Part shown: positions 23,096-32,489 of the stretch, in pieces | Numbering within the stretch: the stretch's first letter is position 1 | Layout of the letters: every line of letters begins with the position of its first letter | Assembly (NCBI GenBank): GCA_937927455.1 | Contig: CALBEG010000284.1 | Coordinates: 1 to 33,196, forward strand | Direction of reading: 5' to 3' | Length of the DNA stretch: 33,196 nt | DNA from: an uncultured Elioraea sp. | Lineage (GTDB): Bacteria; Pseudomonadota; Alphaproteobacteria; Acetobacterales; Acetobacteraceae | Notes under the pieces: model-generated | Seen by the model: the letters and a program-made list of their open reading frames with translations, nothing else | Told to the model about the DNA's origin: nothing | Database searches by the model: none | Translations under genes and position numbers: made by a program

Positions 23096-24604
23096 TCAAG
23101 CGGCGGCGACCGCCTGCGGCGCAAGCTCGGTCGCCGGTTCCCTTCCCACCGCCTCAGCGAGACGCTCGAGCCGCCGCCAGACCGCTTCCCCGGCGAACAC
23201 GCCGCCGCCGCGCGCGAGCCTCAGCACCACGCGCCCCTGGTCGATGCGGAGGGAGGTCTGCGCAAGCAGCGCAGACGTGCCGCCGCAGAGCGTGTAGGCG
23301 AGCCGCAGCGCCACCCCCAGCACCTCGGCCCGCTTCGCCGAGGCAACATCGAGCAGAGCGCGCGCCGGCGCAAGCCACGGCGCGAGCGGGTCCGCCTCGT
23401 GGCGGATCGCCAAGGTGAGGGCGAGAAAGGCCCGCGCATGGTGATCGAGCCCGATGCCAGGCTGACGCAACATGCGGAGGAACGCCTGCTCCGCCTTGTA
23501 GTCCGGGTGCTCGTGGGCGCCGATGTCCGACACCCAGCACGCGGTCTCGCGCAGGCGTCGCAAGGTGGGCGTCTCGTCGGGAAAGATCGGCTCGGTCCAG
23601 AGGATCAGCGCGGGCGGAAGGTCCTCGCTGCGCCCGAAGCGGCGACAGAGATCGCGCCCAGCGGCGATCACGGGGTCTTCGGCTGCAACCTCGGGGTCGA
23701 GATGAGTCGCATACCACCCCTCGCGCAGGCCGTTGGCGCTGAACACGACGCGGCGGGCGCCTGTGGCGCGCAGCAGCCGCCGCAGCACCACCGCGGCGAA
23801 CGGCAAGGTGTCGAGGCGGCGGCGCGACACGCCCGGAACGCGCTCCAGTGCCTTGCGCGAGAGGTTGGTGATGACGCCGGTGAGGTCGCGGGCCTCCTCG
23901 CGGGCGAGCGTGTAGTGGTGCACGACAGAAAGCGGATAGCCGGTCTGGCCGATGTGGATGCGGGCAAGCGTTCGCCAGGAGCCGCCCACCAAGTAGAGGT
24001 CGCGCCCTGCCCCCTCCGCAAGCCAGGGGATGTCGCGCAACGTCTCCTCGACGATGGCGCGCGCGCGCACGACATCGTTGCCCGAACGGTCGATCAGCCG
24101 CAGTACGCCGAGCGGCACAGTAGCGGTGCGCACCACGCCGCAATCCAGCCGCACCAGTTCAAGGCTGCCGCCGCCCAGGTCACCGAGGATGCCGTCCGCT
24201 TGCGGGATGCCGCACAAGACGCCGAGGGCGGAGAGCCGCGCCTCCTCCTCGCCCGCCAGCACGCGGATCGGCAAAGATGGAAATCGCCGGCGCAGCATCT
24301 CGACATAGGCTGGGCCATTCTGCGCATCGCGCACCGCGGCAGTGGCGAGGATTTCCACAGGGCCGGCGCGCATCGCTGCGGCGACGATGGCGTAGCGTTC
24401 CAGCACCGTGACGGATTGCGCCATCGCCTCTTCATTGAGCCGGCCCGTCAGGTGCAGCCCGCGCCCGAGGCCGAGGATCGCCTTCTCGTTGAACACGATC
24501 TGCGGGTTGCGCGTCAGTCCCTCGAACACGACGAGACGAACCGAGTTCGAGCCGAGATCGATCACCCCAAGCCGCGGCGGATGAGGCGACAGAGGAGCGT
24601 GCAT
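23096..24604 (-). CDS. ppx: Exopolyphosphatase / Ppx-GppA family phosphatase
   Basis: The track ORF runs back into ppk; the ATG at 24604 (MHAPLSPHPP) gives 502 residues. The ASKHA fold is clear: GVIDLGSNSVRLVVFEG (phosphate 1), LAGEEEARLSALGVL and GILGDLGGGSLELVRL (phosphate 2). A C-terminal helical HD-like domain follows (HEHPDYKAEQAFLRML, LDHHARAFLALTLAIRHEAD). The enzyme releases phosphate from polyphosphate and/or hydrolyses pppGpp; this family cannot be split by sequence alone. It starts 11 bp after the ppk stop, so synthesis and degradation of polyphosphate are encoded on one message. It is last in the minus-strand run beginning at the DUF2066 gene. Confidence 0.93.
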   Translation of the reverse strand: MHAPLSPHPPRLGVIDLGSNSVRLVVFEGLTRNPQIVFNEKAILGLGRGLHLTGRLNEEAMAQSVTVLERYAIVAAAMRAGPVEILATAAVRDAQNGPAYVEMLRRRFPSLPIRVLAGEEEARLSALGVLCGIPQADGILGDLGGGSLELVRLDCGVVRTATVPLGVLRLIDRSGNDVVRARAIVEETLRDIPWLAEGAGRDLYLVGGSWRTLARIHIGQTGYPLSVVHHYTLAREEARDLTGVITNLSRKALERVPGVSRRRLDTLPFAAVVLRRLLRATGARRVVFSANGLREGWYATHLDPEVAAEDPVIAAGRDLCRRFGRSEDLPPALILWTEPIFPDETPTLRRLRETACWVSDIGAHEHPDYKAEQAFLRMLRQPGIGLDHHARAFLALTLAIRHEADPLAPWLAPARALLDVASAKRAEVLGVALRLAYTLCGGTSALLAQTSLRIDQGRVVLRLARGGGVFAGEAVWRRLERLAEAVGREPATELAPQAVAAA

Positions 24605-24615
24605 GGCGGAGCGCT

Positions 24616-26802
24616 TCAGTCCTCCAGCACGCGGTCGGGGCGGTCGCGGCCGAACACGGAAGGGGGAACGTTCACCGCGGCCGGCCCGTGCAGCGCGCTG
24701 CCGCGGCCGGAGAGGGACGGATTGGTCATGAAGTACTCGTGCGCGGAGACCGCCTCCTGGCCTGCAGGGCATCGCTGATACGCGCCGGTCGGCAGCAGGT
24801 CCCAGGTCTGCATCTCGTCGCGCAGGTTGACGACCATGATCTGGTCGAGGATCTGCGCATGGACCGTTTCGTTGTAGATCGGCACCATCACCTCGACGCG
24901 CCAGTCCATGTTGCGCGTCATCCAGTCGGCCGAGGAGATGAACACCTTGGCGCGGCGGGATGGCAGCGCCTCGCCGTTGCCGAAGCAGAAAATTCGGCTG
25001 TGTTCCAGGAAGCGCCCGACGATCGACTTCACGCGGATTGTCTCGGACAGGCCGGGCACGCCGGGGCGGAGGCAGCAGATGCCGCGCACCACGCACTCCA
25101 CCTGCACCCCGGCCTGGGATGCGCGGTACAGTGCGTCGATCAGCGTCTCGTCCACCAGGCTGTTCATCTTGAGCCAGATGCCGGCGGGGCGCCCCTCCCG
25201 GGCGAAGGCGATCTCCTGCTCGATCAGCGCAAGCAGCGTCGGGCGCAGCGTGAGCGGTGCGAAGGCGAGGCGTTCCATCGCCTCCGGCCGCGCGTAGCCG
25301 GTCATGTAGTTGAACAGGCGCGCGGCGTCCTGGGTCAGCGCCGGATCGGCGGTGAAGAAGGACAGGTCGGTGTAGATGCGCGCCGTGATCGGGTGGTAGT
25401 TGCCGGTGCCGAAATGGGCGTAGGAGCGCAGGCCAGGGCCCTCGCGGCGGACCACGAGGCTCACCTTCGCGTGGGTCTTGAACTCGACGAAGCCGAAGAC
25501 GACCTGCACGCCGGCGGCCTCGAGTTCGCGCGCCAGCGCGATGTTGCGCTCCTCGTCGAAGCGGGCCTTCAGTTCCACCATCGCGGTGACGGATTTGCCG
25601 CTCTCGGCCGCCTCGATCAGCGCGCGGGCGATCGGGCTGTCGCGGCTGGTGCGGTAAAGCGTCTGCTTGATCGCGACCACGTTGGGATCGCGCGCCGCCT
25701 GCCGCAGGAACTGCACCACCACGTCGAAGGATTCGTAGGGGTGGTGGACGACGATGTCCTTGGCGCGGATGGCGGCGAAGCAGTCGCCGCCGTAGTCGAG
25801 GATGCGTTCCGGGAAGCGCGGCGTGTGCGGCGTGAACAGCAGGTCCGGCCGGTCGTCCACGATCAGGAACTTGAGGTCGGCGAGGCCGAGCAGCCCGTCC
25901 ACGACGAACACGCCGTCGCGCTTGGCGTCGAGCTGCTCGGCGACGAAGGCCACCATGTCCGGCGGCATGCGCGAATCCACCGACAGCCGGATGGCGCGGC
26001 CGCGGCGGCGGCGCTTCAGCGCCGTCTCGTAGGAGCGGACGAGGTCCTCCGCCTCCTCCTCGAACTCCACGTCGGAATCGCGGATCAGGCGGAACAGCCC
26101 CTGTTCGGCGGCGATGAAGCCGGGGAACAGCCGCTTGAGCGACAGCGCGATCAGATCCTCGAGCAGCAGGAAGCGCAAAGCCGGCCCGTCGGAGGGCAGG
26201 CGGAGGAAGCGGTCGAGCTGCGGCGGGATCGGCAGCAGCGCGCGCATGGTGCCGCCGTCCTCCTCCCGCACCAGCTTGAGCGCCATGCAGAGCGCCATGT
26301 TGGCGATGAAGGGGAAGGGATGCGCCGGATCCACCGCGAGCGGCGTGACGACGGGGAACACCCGGTCCATGAACAGCGTGTCGAGGAAGGCGCGGTCGGC
26401 GTCCGACAGCGTCTCCGGCTCCACCAGCACGATGCCGGCCTCGGCCAGCGGGCCGCGCAGGCTGCGCCAGGCGTCCTGCTGCGCCGCGATCAGCTTCTGC
26501 GCGCGGTCGTGGATGGCGGCGAGCTGCTGCTGCACGCTCATGCCGTCCGGCGAGAGGCGGGTGACGCCCTCCCGCTCCTGCCCGACCAGGCCGGCGACGC
26601 GCACGGAGTAGAACTCGTCGAGGTTGGAGGCGGAGATGGCCACGAAACGCAGCCGCTCGAGCAGCGGGTGGCGCGGGTTCGCCGCCTCCTCCAGCACGCG
26701 TTCGTTGAATGCGAGCCAGGAGAGTTCGCGGTTGATGAACCGCGCCGGATCCTCGGGGCCGATCGCTGCGGGCTGGGGCGGGACGGGGAGCGCGACGTTC
26801 AT
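24616..26802 (-). CDS. ppk1: Polyphosphate kinase 1
   Basis: The track start at 26982 lies inside hdaA; the ATG at 26802 ([10 protein letters not shown]) gives 728 residues, normal for PPK1. The N and H domains start with [20 protein letters not shown] and [20 protein letters not shown]. The catalytic histidines fall in [12 protein letters not shown] (His444, the autophosphorylated residue by alignment with E. coli His435) and [19 protein letters not shown] (His463), 19 residues apart as in E. coli. The C2 phospholipase D-like half has [21 protein letters not shown]1 polymerises ATP gamma-phosphate into polyphosphate at the inner membrane face. It lies 10 bp after hdaA and 11 bp before ppx. 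Confidence 0.97.
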   Translation of the reverse strand: MNVALPVPPQPAAIGPEDPARFINRELSWLAFNERVLEEAANPRHPLLERLRFVAISASNLDEFYSVRVAGLVGQEREGVTRLSPDGMSVQQQLAAIHDRAQKLIAAQQDAWRSLRGPLAEAGIVLVEPETLSDADRAFLDTLFMDRVFPVVTPLAVDPAHPFPFIANMALCMALKLVREEDGGTMRALLPIPPQLDRFLRLPSDGPALRFLLLEDLIALSLKRLFPGFIAAEQGLFRLIRDSDVEFEEEAEDLVRSYETALKRRRRGRAIRLSVDSRMPPDMVAFVAEQLDAKRDGVFVVDGLLGLADLKFLIVDDRPDLLFTPHTPRFPERILDYGGDCFAAIRAKDIVVHHPYESFDVVVQFLRQAARDPNVVAIKQTLYRTSRDSPIARALIEAAESGKSVTAMVELKARFDEERNIALARELEAAGVQVVFGFVEFKTHAKVSLVVRREGPGLRSYAHFGTGNYHPITARIYTDLSFFTADPALTQDAARLFNYMTGYARPEAMERLAFAPLTLRPTLLALIEQEIAFAREGRPAGIWLKMNSLVDETLIDALYRASQAGVQVECVVRGICCLRPGVPGLSETIRVKSIVGRFLEHSRIFCFGNGEALPSRRAKVFISSADWMTRNMDWRVEVMVPIYNETVHAQILDQIMVVNLRDEMQTWDLLPTGAYQRCPAGQEAVSAHEYFMTNPSLSGRGSALHGPAAVNVPPSVFGRDRPDRVLED

Positions 26803-26812
26803 GGGCCCGAGC

Positions 26813-27541
26813 CTACACCAGCCGCGGCGTATCCCGCGAGGCGTCCGCCGCCACCACCACGGAAGCGTCATGATCGGGGGCGGCGAAGCCGGGCAGGTCG
26901 GACAGCGCGGCGCGGGCCAGCGCTCGGCTCGGCGCGCGGCCGAGCGCGAGCGACAGCCGGTCGAGCCGCCGCGCCACGGCACGCACCGCCCGCGCCTCCC
27001 GCGGCAGGTGGCGCAGAAGCCACGCGCGCGTCGCGTCCGGCAGGCGGATCTGCCGCTCCGCCGTCTCGCGCAGGAGCAGCGCCTCGATCAGCGCCTCCGA
27101 GGGTTCCCCGACCTCGACGGCGGCGGTGGCGGCAAGGCGGCTTCCGAGATCGGCCAGCGCGACGGGCCAGCGCGAGGGCGCGGCGCGGCCGGCGAGCAGC
27201 AGCGGCAGGCCGCGCGCGGCGTTGGCGTTGAGGAGGTGCAGCAGCGGCTCCTCCGGCGCGCAGTCGGCGTCGTCCACCGCCGCCGGCCCGGGCTCCGGCA
27301 CGCCGGCAAGATCCGGGCCGCGCAGCAGCCGCCAGTCGCGCACCGCGGCCGTCTCGGCCAGCATGTGGCTCTTGCCCACCCCCTCCGGCCCCCACAGGCA
27401 CAGGCGCGCCGCCGGCCAGCGGGCGGGATCGGCGAGCCAGGCGCGCGCTGCGGCGTTCGAGGCGTCGGGCAGGAACGGCCCGCGCGCCTCCGCCGCTGCC
27501 GGCAACGGCAGGGGAAGCTGGCGAGGCAGCGGAGCCGTCAC
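26813..27541 (-). CDS. hdaA: Hda/HdaA, DnaA-related replication inhibitor
   Basis: The track shows this as the tail of a 634-residue ORF; the real start is the GTG at 27541, overlapping the stop of the PerM-family gene (GTGA), giving 242 residues. The N-terminus carries QLPLPL (residues 8-13), the beta-clamp-binding motif of Hda proteins. The AAA+ core shows Walker A GPEGVGKS (51-58), Walker B AAVDDAD (87-93) and a C-terminal lid with [21 protein letters not shown]. There is no DnaA domain IV for DNA binding. Clamp-bound Hda promotes hydrolysis of DnaA-ATP and prevents re-initiation. The order PerM-family gene, hdaA, ppk, ppx is one I recall from other alphaproteobacteria. Confidence 0.9.
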   Translation of the reverse strand: MTAPLPRQLPLPLPAAAEARGPFLPDASNAAARAWLADPARWPAARLCLWGPEGVGKSHMLAETAAVRDWRLLRGPDLAGVPEPGPAAVDDADCAPEEPLLHLLNANAARGLPLLLAGRAAPSRWPVALADLGSRLAATAAVEVGEPSEALIEALLLRETAERQIRLPDATRAWLLRHLPREARAVRAVARRLDRLSLALGRAPSRALARAALSDLPGFAAPDHDASVVVAADASRDTPRLV

Positions 27542-28683
27542 GATCCGGTCCGCGGCGGATCGAGATAGAGCGGGCTTTCGAGATACCGCCGCAGCCAGTA
27601 GCGCGCCACCACGCCGATCGCCGCCGCCATCGGCACCGCGAGCAGCACGCCGAGGAAGCCGAACGCCACGCCGCCCGCGAACAGCGCGAAGAACACCCAT
27701 ACGGCGTGGAGCTGAACCCTGTCCCCGAGCAGGCGGGGATAGAGGATGTAGCCCTCGATGAAGTTGCCGGCGACGAACACGCCCATGACGACCATCACGC
27801 CCTGCCAGGAGCCGTACTGGCCGAGCGCCAGCAGGAAGCCGAGCACGAAGCCGGTGATGGTGCCGACATAGGGGATGAAGGACAGAAGCCCCGCGACCAG
27901 CCCGACCAGAAGCCCGAGCTCGAGCCCGAGCAGGGTGAGCGTGATCGCGTAGAACAGCCCCATCAGCAGGCACACCAGCAGCTGCCCGCGCAGCCAGGCG
28001 GACAGCACGCGGTCGGTGTCGAGCGCGAGCTGGCGCAGCACCGCGGCGTTGCGCCGCGGGAGCCAGGATTCGATTCGGCCGATGATGCCCGGCCAGTCGC
28101 GCAGCAGGTAGAAGGCGACGAAGGGCGTCACGATCAGCAGCGCGAAGACGTTGAACAGCGCGATGCCGCGGGTGATGAGGCCGGTCATCGCGCTGCCGAG
28201 GAGCTGCAGCATCTCGCCCGCCTGCCGGATAGCGAGGTCGCGCAGCCGCGCGTCCATGAACTCGGGGCCGATGCTCTCCTCGACCTGCGTCAGCACCTCG
28301 CGCAGCACGGCGCCGATGCCGGCGGCGTAGGCGGGCAGGCGCTGCACCAGGATCGTCACCTGCCCGACCACCAGCGGGTAGATCAGCAGCAGGAAGAACA
28401 TCACCGCGCCGCAGAGCAGGAAGATCATGACGAAGGCGCCGATCGCCCGCCGCACCCCGAGGCGCTGCAGGAAGGTGACCGGCGGATCGAGGAAATAGGC
28501 GAGGCAGGCCGCCAGCACGAAGGGCGTCAGGATCGCCGAGAAGTACCACAGCGAGAACAGCAGCACGCCGACGAGGCCGAGCACCAGCGCAAGCCGCTGC
28601 GCCCGCGTCGCGTTGCGCGGGCCGTGCGGCGGCGGGGCGGCGGCCGGCGGCGTGGCCGGCGGACGGGCGGCGGGCAGGTTCAT
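27538..28683 (-). CDS. AI-2E / PerM family membrane transporter
   Basis: The track ORF extends to 29178 through the neighbour; the ATG at 28683 ([10 protein letters not shown]) gives 381 residues and overlaps the upstream stop (ATGA). After a Pro/Ala-rich cytoplasmic tail (1-25), there are about seven or eight membrane segments with family landmarks: ILTPFVLAACLAYFLDPPVTFLQRLGVRR, TPFVAFYLLRDW, GLLSFIPYVGTITGFVLGFLLAL and NFIEGYILYPRLLGDRVQLHAVWVFFAL. The large loop between segments 3 and 4 is soluble and helical. Members export small molecules or ions (TqsA for AI-2, others for sodium/proton exchange); the substrate here is unknown. Confidence 0.9.
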   Translation of the reverse strand: MNLPAARPPATPPAAAPPPHGPRNATRAQRLALVLGLVGVLLFSLWYFSAILTPFVLAACLAYFLDPPVTFLQRLGVRRAIGAFVMIFLLCGAVMFFLLLIYPLVVGQVTILVQRLPAYAAGIGAVLREVLTQVEESIGPEFMDARLRDLAIRQAGEMLQLLGSAMTGLITRGIALFNVFALLIVTPFVAFYLLRDWPGIIGRIESWLPRRNAAVLRQLALDTDRVLSAWLRGQLLVCLLMGLFYAITLTLLGLELGLLVGLVAGLLSFIPYVGTITGFVLGFLLALGQYGSWQGVMVVMGVFVAGNFIEGYILYPRLLGDRVQLHAVWVFFALFAGGVAFGFLGVLLAVPMAAAIGVVARYWLRRYLESPLYLDPPRTGS

Positions 28684-29261
28684 CCCGCCTCCGTCCGGGC
28701 GAAGACGCCGCGCACATAGAGCGCGCCGGAGGCCAGCGTGCTCGCCGCCACCGCCCACACCAGCGCCTCCAGCAGCAGCGGCGCCGACAGGCCGAAGCCC
28801 GCGAGCAGCAGCGCCAGCGCGGCGAGCGCGATCTGCAGCACCGTGTTCGCCTTCGAGATCAGCAGCGGCTCGATCGGCCGCGGCTGGCCGAGCAGGAAGA
28901 ACACCACCACGCCGCCCATGATCAGCACGTCGCGGAACACCACCAGGATGGCGAGCCAGTCCGGCAGCACCCCGATCATCGCCAGCGTGACATAGACCGA
29001 CACCAGCAGCGCCTTGTCCGCCATCGGATCGAGCAGCGCGCCGAGCGCCGAGCGCAGGTTCCACCGCCGCGCCAGCCAGCCGTCCAGCGCGTCCGACACG
29101 CCGGCGCCGACGAACACGAAGAAGGCGATGTCGAGCCGCCCCTTGATGATGAGCCACACCGCCGCTGGCACGGCGCACAGCCGCAGCAGGGTGATCAGGT
29201 TCGGCAGGGTGAAGGGCCCGGCCTCGGCCGGGCGCCGCCCGCCGGCGTCAGAACCGGCCAC
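28680..29261 (-). CDS. CDP-alcohol phosphatidyltransferase (PgsA-like)
   Basis: 193 residues if started at the GTG at 29261; the track uses the TTG one codon earlier. The complete CDP-alcohol transferase signature D-G-x2-A-R-x8-G-x3-D-x3-D is present in [27 protein letters not shown]. About five membrane helices, starting [21 protein letters not shown], which resembles PgsA. It joins an alcohol such as glycerol-3-phosphate to CDP-diacylglycerol in the inner membrane; whether this is the housekeeping phosphatidylglycerophosphate synthase cannot be decided, as many alphaproteobacteria carry this second copy next to the PerM-family gene. Its start overlaps the end of the DUF2066 gene and its stop overlaps the next ATG. 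Confidence 0.88.
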   Translation of the reverse strand: MAGSDAGGRRPAEAGPFTLPNLITLLRLCAVPAAVWLIIKGRLDIAFFVFVGAGVSDALDGWLARRWNLRSALGALLDPMADKALLVSVYVTLAMIGVLPDWLAILVVFRDVLIMGGVVVFFLLGQPRPIEPLLISKANTVLQIALAALALLLAGFGLSAPLLLEALVWAVAASTLASGALYVRGVFARTEAG

Positions 29262-29940
29262 CAAGCCGCACCAGCCAGGCGGTTCCCTGGCGCCCCTCCG
29301 CCGGAGCGAGCGTCACCCCCGCCCCGGCGAGCTCTTCGGCAGCCTGTGCCGCATCGGCCCTGAGCGACAGCCGGAGCCGCGCCGAATCGGTCGAAATCGC
29401 CAGGATCTCGATGCGCGCGACCAGCGGATGGGCGGCAAGCCGCCGGCGCATCTCCAGCCACTCGGGGAAGGTGCTGTAGGTCGCCGCCGCCTCGATCACC
29501 GCCGCCGCCGGGCCGCCGACGCCGCCGCCGGGCGGGGGTGGCGCCTCGCCGCGGCCGCGGGCGGCGATGGCGGCGCCGCTGAACACCACGGTGATGCGGG
29601 CGGAATAGCCGGTGCGGGTCGAGCGTTCCTCCTCGATGGTGATCGCCTCGACGAGCGACTCGATCTCGGCATCCGTCGCGTTGGGCGGCAGGCCAGCGCG
29701 GGCGGCGATGCGGCGGTAGGCCTCGCGCTGGCCGGCGGCGAGCGCACGTTCGCGCGCCACCACGGCGTTCTCCGCCACCGCTTCCGCCGGCACGCCGCGT
29801 TCCACCATGTTGGGCAGCGCCGGCGCCGCCGCCCCGCCGCCGAACACCGCCTGCGGCGTCGCCTGCGCCCATGCCATGCCGGGCGGGAGACCGAGCATCA
29901 GCGCCAGGGCAATTGCGGGGATCGGCCAGACATGGTGCAT
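29248..29940 (-). CDS. DUF2066 domain-containing exported protein
   Basis: The track ORF starts far upstream antisense to purM; the ATG at 29940 ([10 protein letters not shown]) gives 230 residues. A signal peptide ([18 protein letters not shown]) is followed by the DUF2066-like region: [24 protein letters not shown] and [28 protein letters not shown], with the typical R-x-A-L-x-x-A-x-R-x-A-x-x-R pattern. A Pro/Gly-rich linker (about 137-147) precedes a C-terminal part with [26 protein letters not shown]. It should be periplasmic; the function is unknown in the family. It is first in the run to ppx and diverges from purM across 66 bp. Confidence 0.82.
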   Translation of the reverse strand: MHHVWPIPAIALALMLGLPPGMAWAQATPQAVFGGGAAAPALPNMVERGVPAEAVAENAVVARERALAAGQREAYRRIAARAGLPPNATDAEIESLVEAITIEEERSTRTGYSARITVVFSGAAIAARGRGEAPPPPGGGVGGPAAAVIEAAATYSTFPEWLEMRRRLAAHPLVARIEILAISTDSARLRLSLRADAAQAAEELAGAGVTLAPAEGRQGTAWLVRLGGRF

Positions 29941-30006
29941 TCCGCGCCCTCCGGGCCGGCGGGCCCTGCCACGCCGGACCTTCCGAATAGCCGATCCGAG
30001 GCCGCC

Positions 30007-31074
30007 ATGACCAGCCCGACCGGGCCGCTCTCCTACCGCGATGCCGGCGTGGACATAGACGCCGGCGACGCGCTGGTGGACCGCATCAAGCCGCTGGCCT
30101 GCTCGACCGCCCGCGCCGGCGTGCTGGGCGGATTGGGCGGCTTCGGCGCGCTGTTCGACCCCCGCGCCGCCGGCTTCGCGGACCCCGTCCTGGTGGCGAC
30201 GACGGACGGCGTCGGCACCAAGCTGCGGGTCGCCGTCGAATCCGGCCTGCACGCCACCGTCGGGCAGGATCTGGTGGCGATGTGCGTCAACGACCTCGTG
30301 GTGCAGGGCGCGGAACCGCTGTTCTTCCTGGATTACTTCGCGACCGGCGCGCTCGATGTCGAACAGGCGGCGACGATCATCGCCGGCATCGCCGAGGGCT
30401 GCCGGATCGCCGGCTGCGCCCTGGTCGGCGGCGAGACGGCCGAGATGCCCGGCATGTACGCCGCCGGCGACTACGACCTCGCCGGCTTCGCGGTGGGTGC
30501 CGCCGAGCGCGGGCGGCTGCTGCCGCGGCAGGACATCGCGCCGGGCGACCTGGTGCTCGGGCTTGCCGCCTCCGGCGTGCACTCCAACGGCTTCTCGCTG
30601 GTGCGGAAGATCCTGGCGCTGTCCGGGGCGCGCCTGTCGGATCCGGCGCCCTTCGCCGAGGGCGCGACGCTCGGGCAGGCGTTGATGGCGCCGACCCGAA
30701 TCTATGTCCGGCCGCTGCTCGCGCTGCACCGCGCCGGGCTGCTCAAGGCGGCGGCCCACATCACCGGCGGTGGGCTGCCGGGCAACCTGCCGCGCGTGCT
30801 GCCCGCGGGCGTCGCCGCCGAGATCGAGGCCGGCTGGCCGGTGCCGCCGGTGTTCGGCTGGCTGGCCCGCACCGGCCATGTCGCGCCCGAGGAGATGCTG
30901 CGCGTGTTCAACTGCGGCATCGGCATGGCGCTGGTGGTGGCGGAGCAGGACGCGGAGGCCGCGGCCGCGCTGCTCGCCGCTGAGGGGGAGGCGGTGCGGC
31001 GGATCGGCCGCCTCGTGCCCCATGACGGCGCGCCGGAGGCCCGGATCGCCCTGCCGCCGGGCTGGCCGGCGTGA
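30007..31074 (+). CDS. purM: Phosphoribosylformylglycinamidine cyclo-ligase
   Basis: 355 residues from the ATG at 30007 ([12 protein letters not shown]); the long track ORF upstream is antisense to other genes. PurM closes the imidazole ring to give AIR, step 5 of purine synthesis. Motifs are [78 protein letters not shown] and [16 protein letters not shown], all intact. The stop overlaps the GTG of purN (GTGA), as in many bacteria where purM and purN are paired. Confidence 0.97.
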   Translation: MTSPTGPLSYRDAGVDIDAGDALVDRIKPLACSTARAGVLGGLGGFGALFDPRAAGFADPVLVATTDGVGTKLRVAVESGLHATVGQDLVAMCVNDLVVQGAEPLFFLDYFATGALDVEQAATIIAGIAEGCRIAGCALVGGETAEMPGMYAAGDYDLAGFAVGAAERGRLLPRQDIAPGDLVLGLAASGVHSNGFSLVRKILALSGARLSDPAPFAEGATLGQALMAPTRIYVRPLLALHRAGLLKAAAHITGGGLPGNLPRVLPAGVAAEIEAGWPVPPVFGWLARTGHVAPEEMLRVFNCGIGMALVVAEQDAEAAAALLAAEGEAVRRIGRLVPHDGAPEARIALPPGWPA

Positions 31075-31757
31075 ACCGCCGCCCGACCGCGATCCTGATC
31101 TCCGGCCGCGGCTCCAACTTGGCCGCGCTGCTGGCGGCGGCGGCCGACCCGTCCTACCCCGCGCGCATCGCGCTCGTGCTGTCGAACCGGCCGGATGCCG
31201 CCGGGCTCGACCGCGCGCGGACGGCCGGGGTGCCCGCCGCCGTCGTGGACCACCGCACCTTCCGGGGCGACCGCGCGGCCTTCGAGGCGGCGGTGAACGA
31301 GAGGCTCGACGCTGCCGGCGTCGAGATCGTGGCGCTGGCCGGCTTCCTGCGGGTGCTGACGGAAGGCTTCGTCGCCCGCTGGCAGGACCGGCTGGTGAAC
31401 ATCCACCCCTCGCTGCTGCCGGCCTTCAAGGGGCTCGATACCCATGCGCGCGCGCTCGCGGCCGGGGTGAAGATCCACGGCTGCACCGTCCACCTCGTGC
31501 GTGCGGGGGTGGACGAGGGGCCAATCCTGGCCCAGGCCGCCGTGCCGGTGCTGGACGAGGACACCGAGGCGACGCTCGCCGCCCGGGTGCTGGAGCAGGA
31601 ACACCGCATCTACCCGCCGGCGCTGGCGGCGCTCGCCGCCGGGCGGGTGCGCATCGCGGGCGGCCGGGCGATCGTGACGGGGGCGGCGGCGCCGGCAGGC
31701 GCGCTCGCCAACCCCTTGCCCGCCCCGGCCGCGCCGCCTACACCAAGCACCGGTTGA
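31071..31757 (+). CDS. purN: Phosphoribosylglycinamide formyltransferase
   Basis: 228 residues from a GTG overlapping the purM stop. PurN formylates GAR using 10-formyl-tetrahydrofolate, step 3 of purine synthesis. The N-terminal [15 protein letters not shown] binds phosphate. The active-site run is [33 protein letters not shown] and [18 protein letters not shown], containing the catalytic Asn-His-Asp set. The last about 30 residues are a Pro/Ala-rich tail ([19 protein letters not shown]) beyond the normal fold, harmless in appearance. It is followed 23 bp later by the small membrane-protein gene. Confidence 0.97.
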   Translation: MNRRPTAILISGRGSNLAALLAAAADPSYPARIALVLSNRPDAAGLDRARTAGVPAAVVDHRTFRGDRAAFEAAVNERLDAAGVEIVALAGFLRVLTEGFVARWQDRLVNIHPSLLPAFKGLDTHARALAAGVKIHGCTVHLVRAGVDEGPILAQAAVPVLDEDTEATLAARVLEQEHRIYPPALAALAAGRVRIAGGRAIVTGAAAPAGALANPLPAPAAPPTPSTG

Positions 31758-31780
31758 GACCAGTCGCCGAGGGGAAGGCC

Positions 31781-31939
31781 GTGGCCGAGCAGGAGCAGCA
31801 GGTGGAGTTCATCCCGGTCAAGGACACCGACATCCTGTCGGAACGGACCGAGATGTTCGAGCGTTTCAACCAGTTCACCGTCTACGCCATCGTCGGCACC
31901 GCGGCGCTGCTGGTGCTGCTCGCGATCTTCCTCGCCTGA
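31781..31939 (+). CDS. Small single-span membrane protein, possibly aa3-type cytochrome oxidase subunit IV-like
   Basis: 52 residues from the GTG at 31781, with GAGGGGAAGG directly upstream as a strong ribosome site; the track shows only the long spurious frame 30704-31939. An acidic N-terminus (about 1-26) leads to SERTEMFERFNQFTVYAIVGTAALLVLLAIFLA, a single membrane helix at the C-terminus. The soluble-helix-then-span layout and the ..F..F..F/T.. pattern fit the small bacterial aa3 cytochrome c oxidase subunit IV family, but other tiny membrane proteins would look similar. There are no other oxidase genes beside it. Its stop touches the likely CTG start of the GNAT gene. Confidence 0.6.
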   Translation: MAEQEQQVEFIPVKDTDILSERTEMFERFNQFTVYAIVGTAALLVLLAIFLA

Positions 31940-32406
31940 CCGGGGCGCTCTCCGTCCGCCGCGCGACCGGGGCCGATCTTCCGGCCATCGTCGCCATGCT
32001 CGCCGATGACGCGCTGGGCGCGGCGCGGGAGGATGCCCGCCTGCCGCTCACGCGCGGCTACGCCGACGCCTTCGCCGCCATCGCCGCCGACCCCAACCAG
32101 CTTCTCGTCGTGGCGGAAGCGGACGGCGAGGTGGTGGGCACCCTGCAGATCACCTTCATCCCCGGCCTGTCCTACCAGGGCGCCTGGCGCGGGCAGATCG
32201 AGGGGGTGCGGATCGCCGCCGCCCGCCGCGGCCAGGGCCTCGGGCAGCGGCTGATCCGCTGGGCGGTGGAGGAGTGCCGCGCGCGCGGCTGCCGGATCGT
32301 GCAGCTGTCCACCAACATGTCACGGACGGACGCGCAACGCTTCTACGAGCGGCTGGGCTTCAGCCGTTCGCACTACGGCTACAAGCTTGACCTGGGCGTG
32401 GGCTGA
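31936..32406 (+). CDS. GNAT family N-acetyltransferase (non-ATG start)
   Basis: The track begins at the ATG at 31996, but the conserved first strand and helix of the GNAT fold, SVRRATGADLPAIVAML, is encoded just upstream in the same frame. That frame has no ATG, GTG or TTG upstream as far as 31741; the only plausible start is the CTG at 31936, overlapping the previous stop (CTGA), giving 156 residues. The acetyl-CoA motif A is clear: IEGVRIAAARRGQGLGQRLIRWAVEEC, followed by motif B VQLSTNMSRTDAQRFYERLGF. It transfers acetyl from acetyl-CoA to an unknown amine. Translation probably depends on the upstream small gene. The fold is certain; the start is inferred. Confidence 0.82.
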   Translation: MTGALSVRRATGADLPAIVAMLADDALGAAREDARLPLTRGYADAFAAIAADPNQLLVVAEADGEVVGTLQITFIPGLSYQGAWRGQIEGVRIAAARRGQGLGQRLIRWAVEECRARGCRIVQLSTNMSRTDAQRFYERLGFSRSHYGYKLDLGVG

Positions 32407-32465
32407 ACCCCGCCCAGCCTGGCCTTTTCTGGCGCGTGGCCGCCACACCAGCCCTGCGCGCCATC

Positions 32466-32487
32466 CGCCCGGCCTTGCGGCCGGGCG
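32466..32487 (-). terminator. Hairpin immediately after ndk
   Basis: CGCCCGGCC-TTGC-GGCCGGGCG is a perfect 9-bp stem with a 4-base loop, two bases past the ndk stop and about 60 bases past the convergent GNAT stop. There is no T run on either strand, so it could act as a bidirectional pause or mRNA-end structure rather than a classic intrinsic terminator. Confidence 0.55.
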
Positions 32488-32489
32488 TA

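Noticed and set aside
24688-27231. 847-residue plus-strand ORF
   Set aside because: Mirror frame of ppk1 and hdaA; His/Arg/Gly-rich with no domain. High GC removes stops on the opposite strand.
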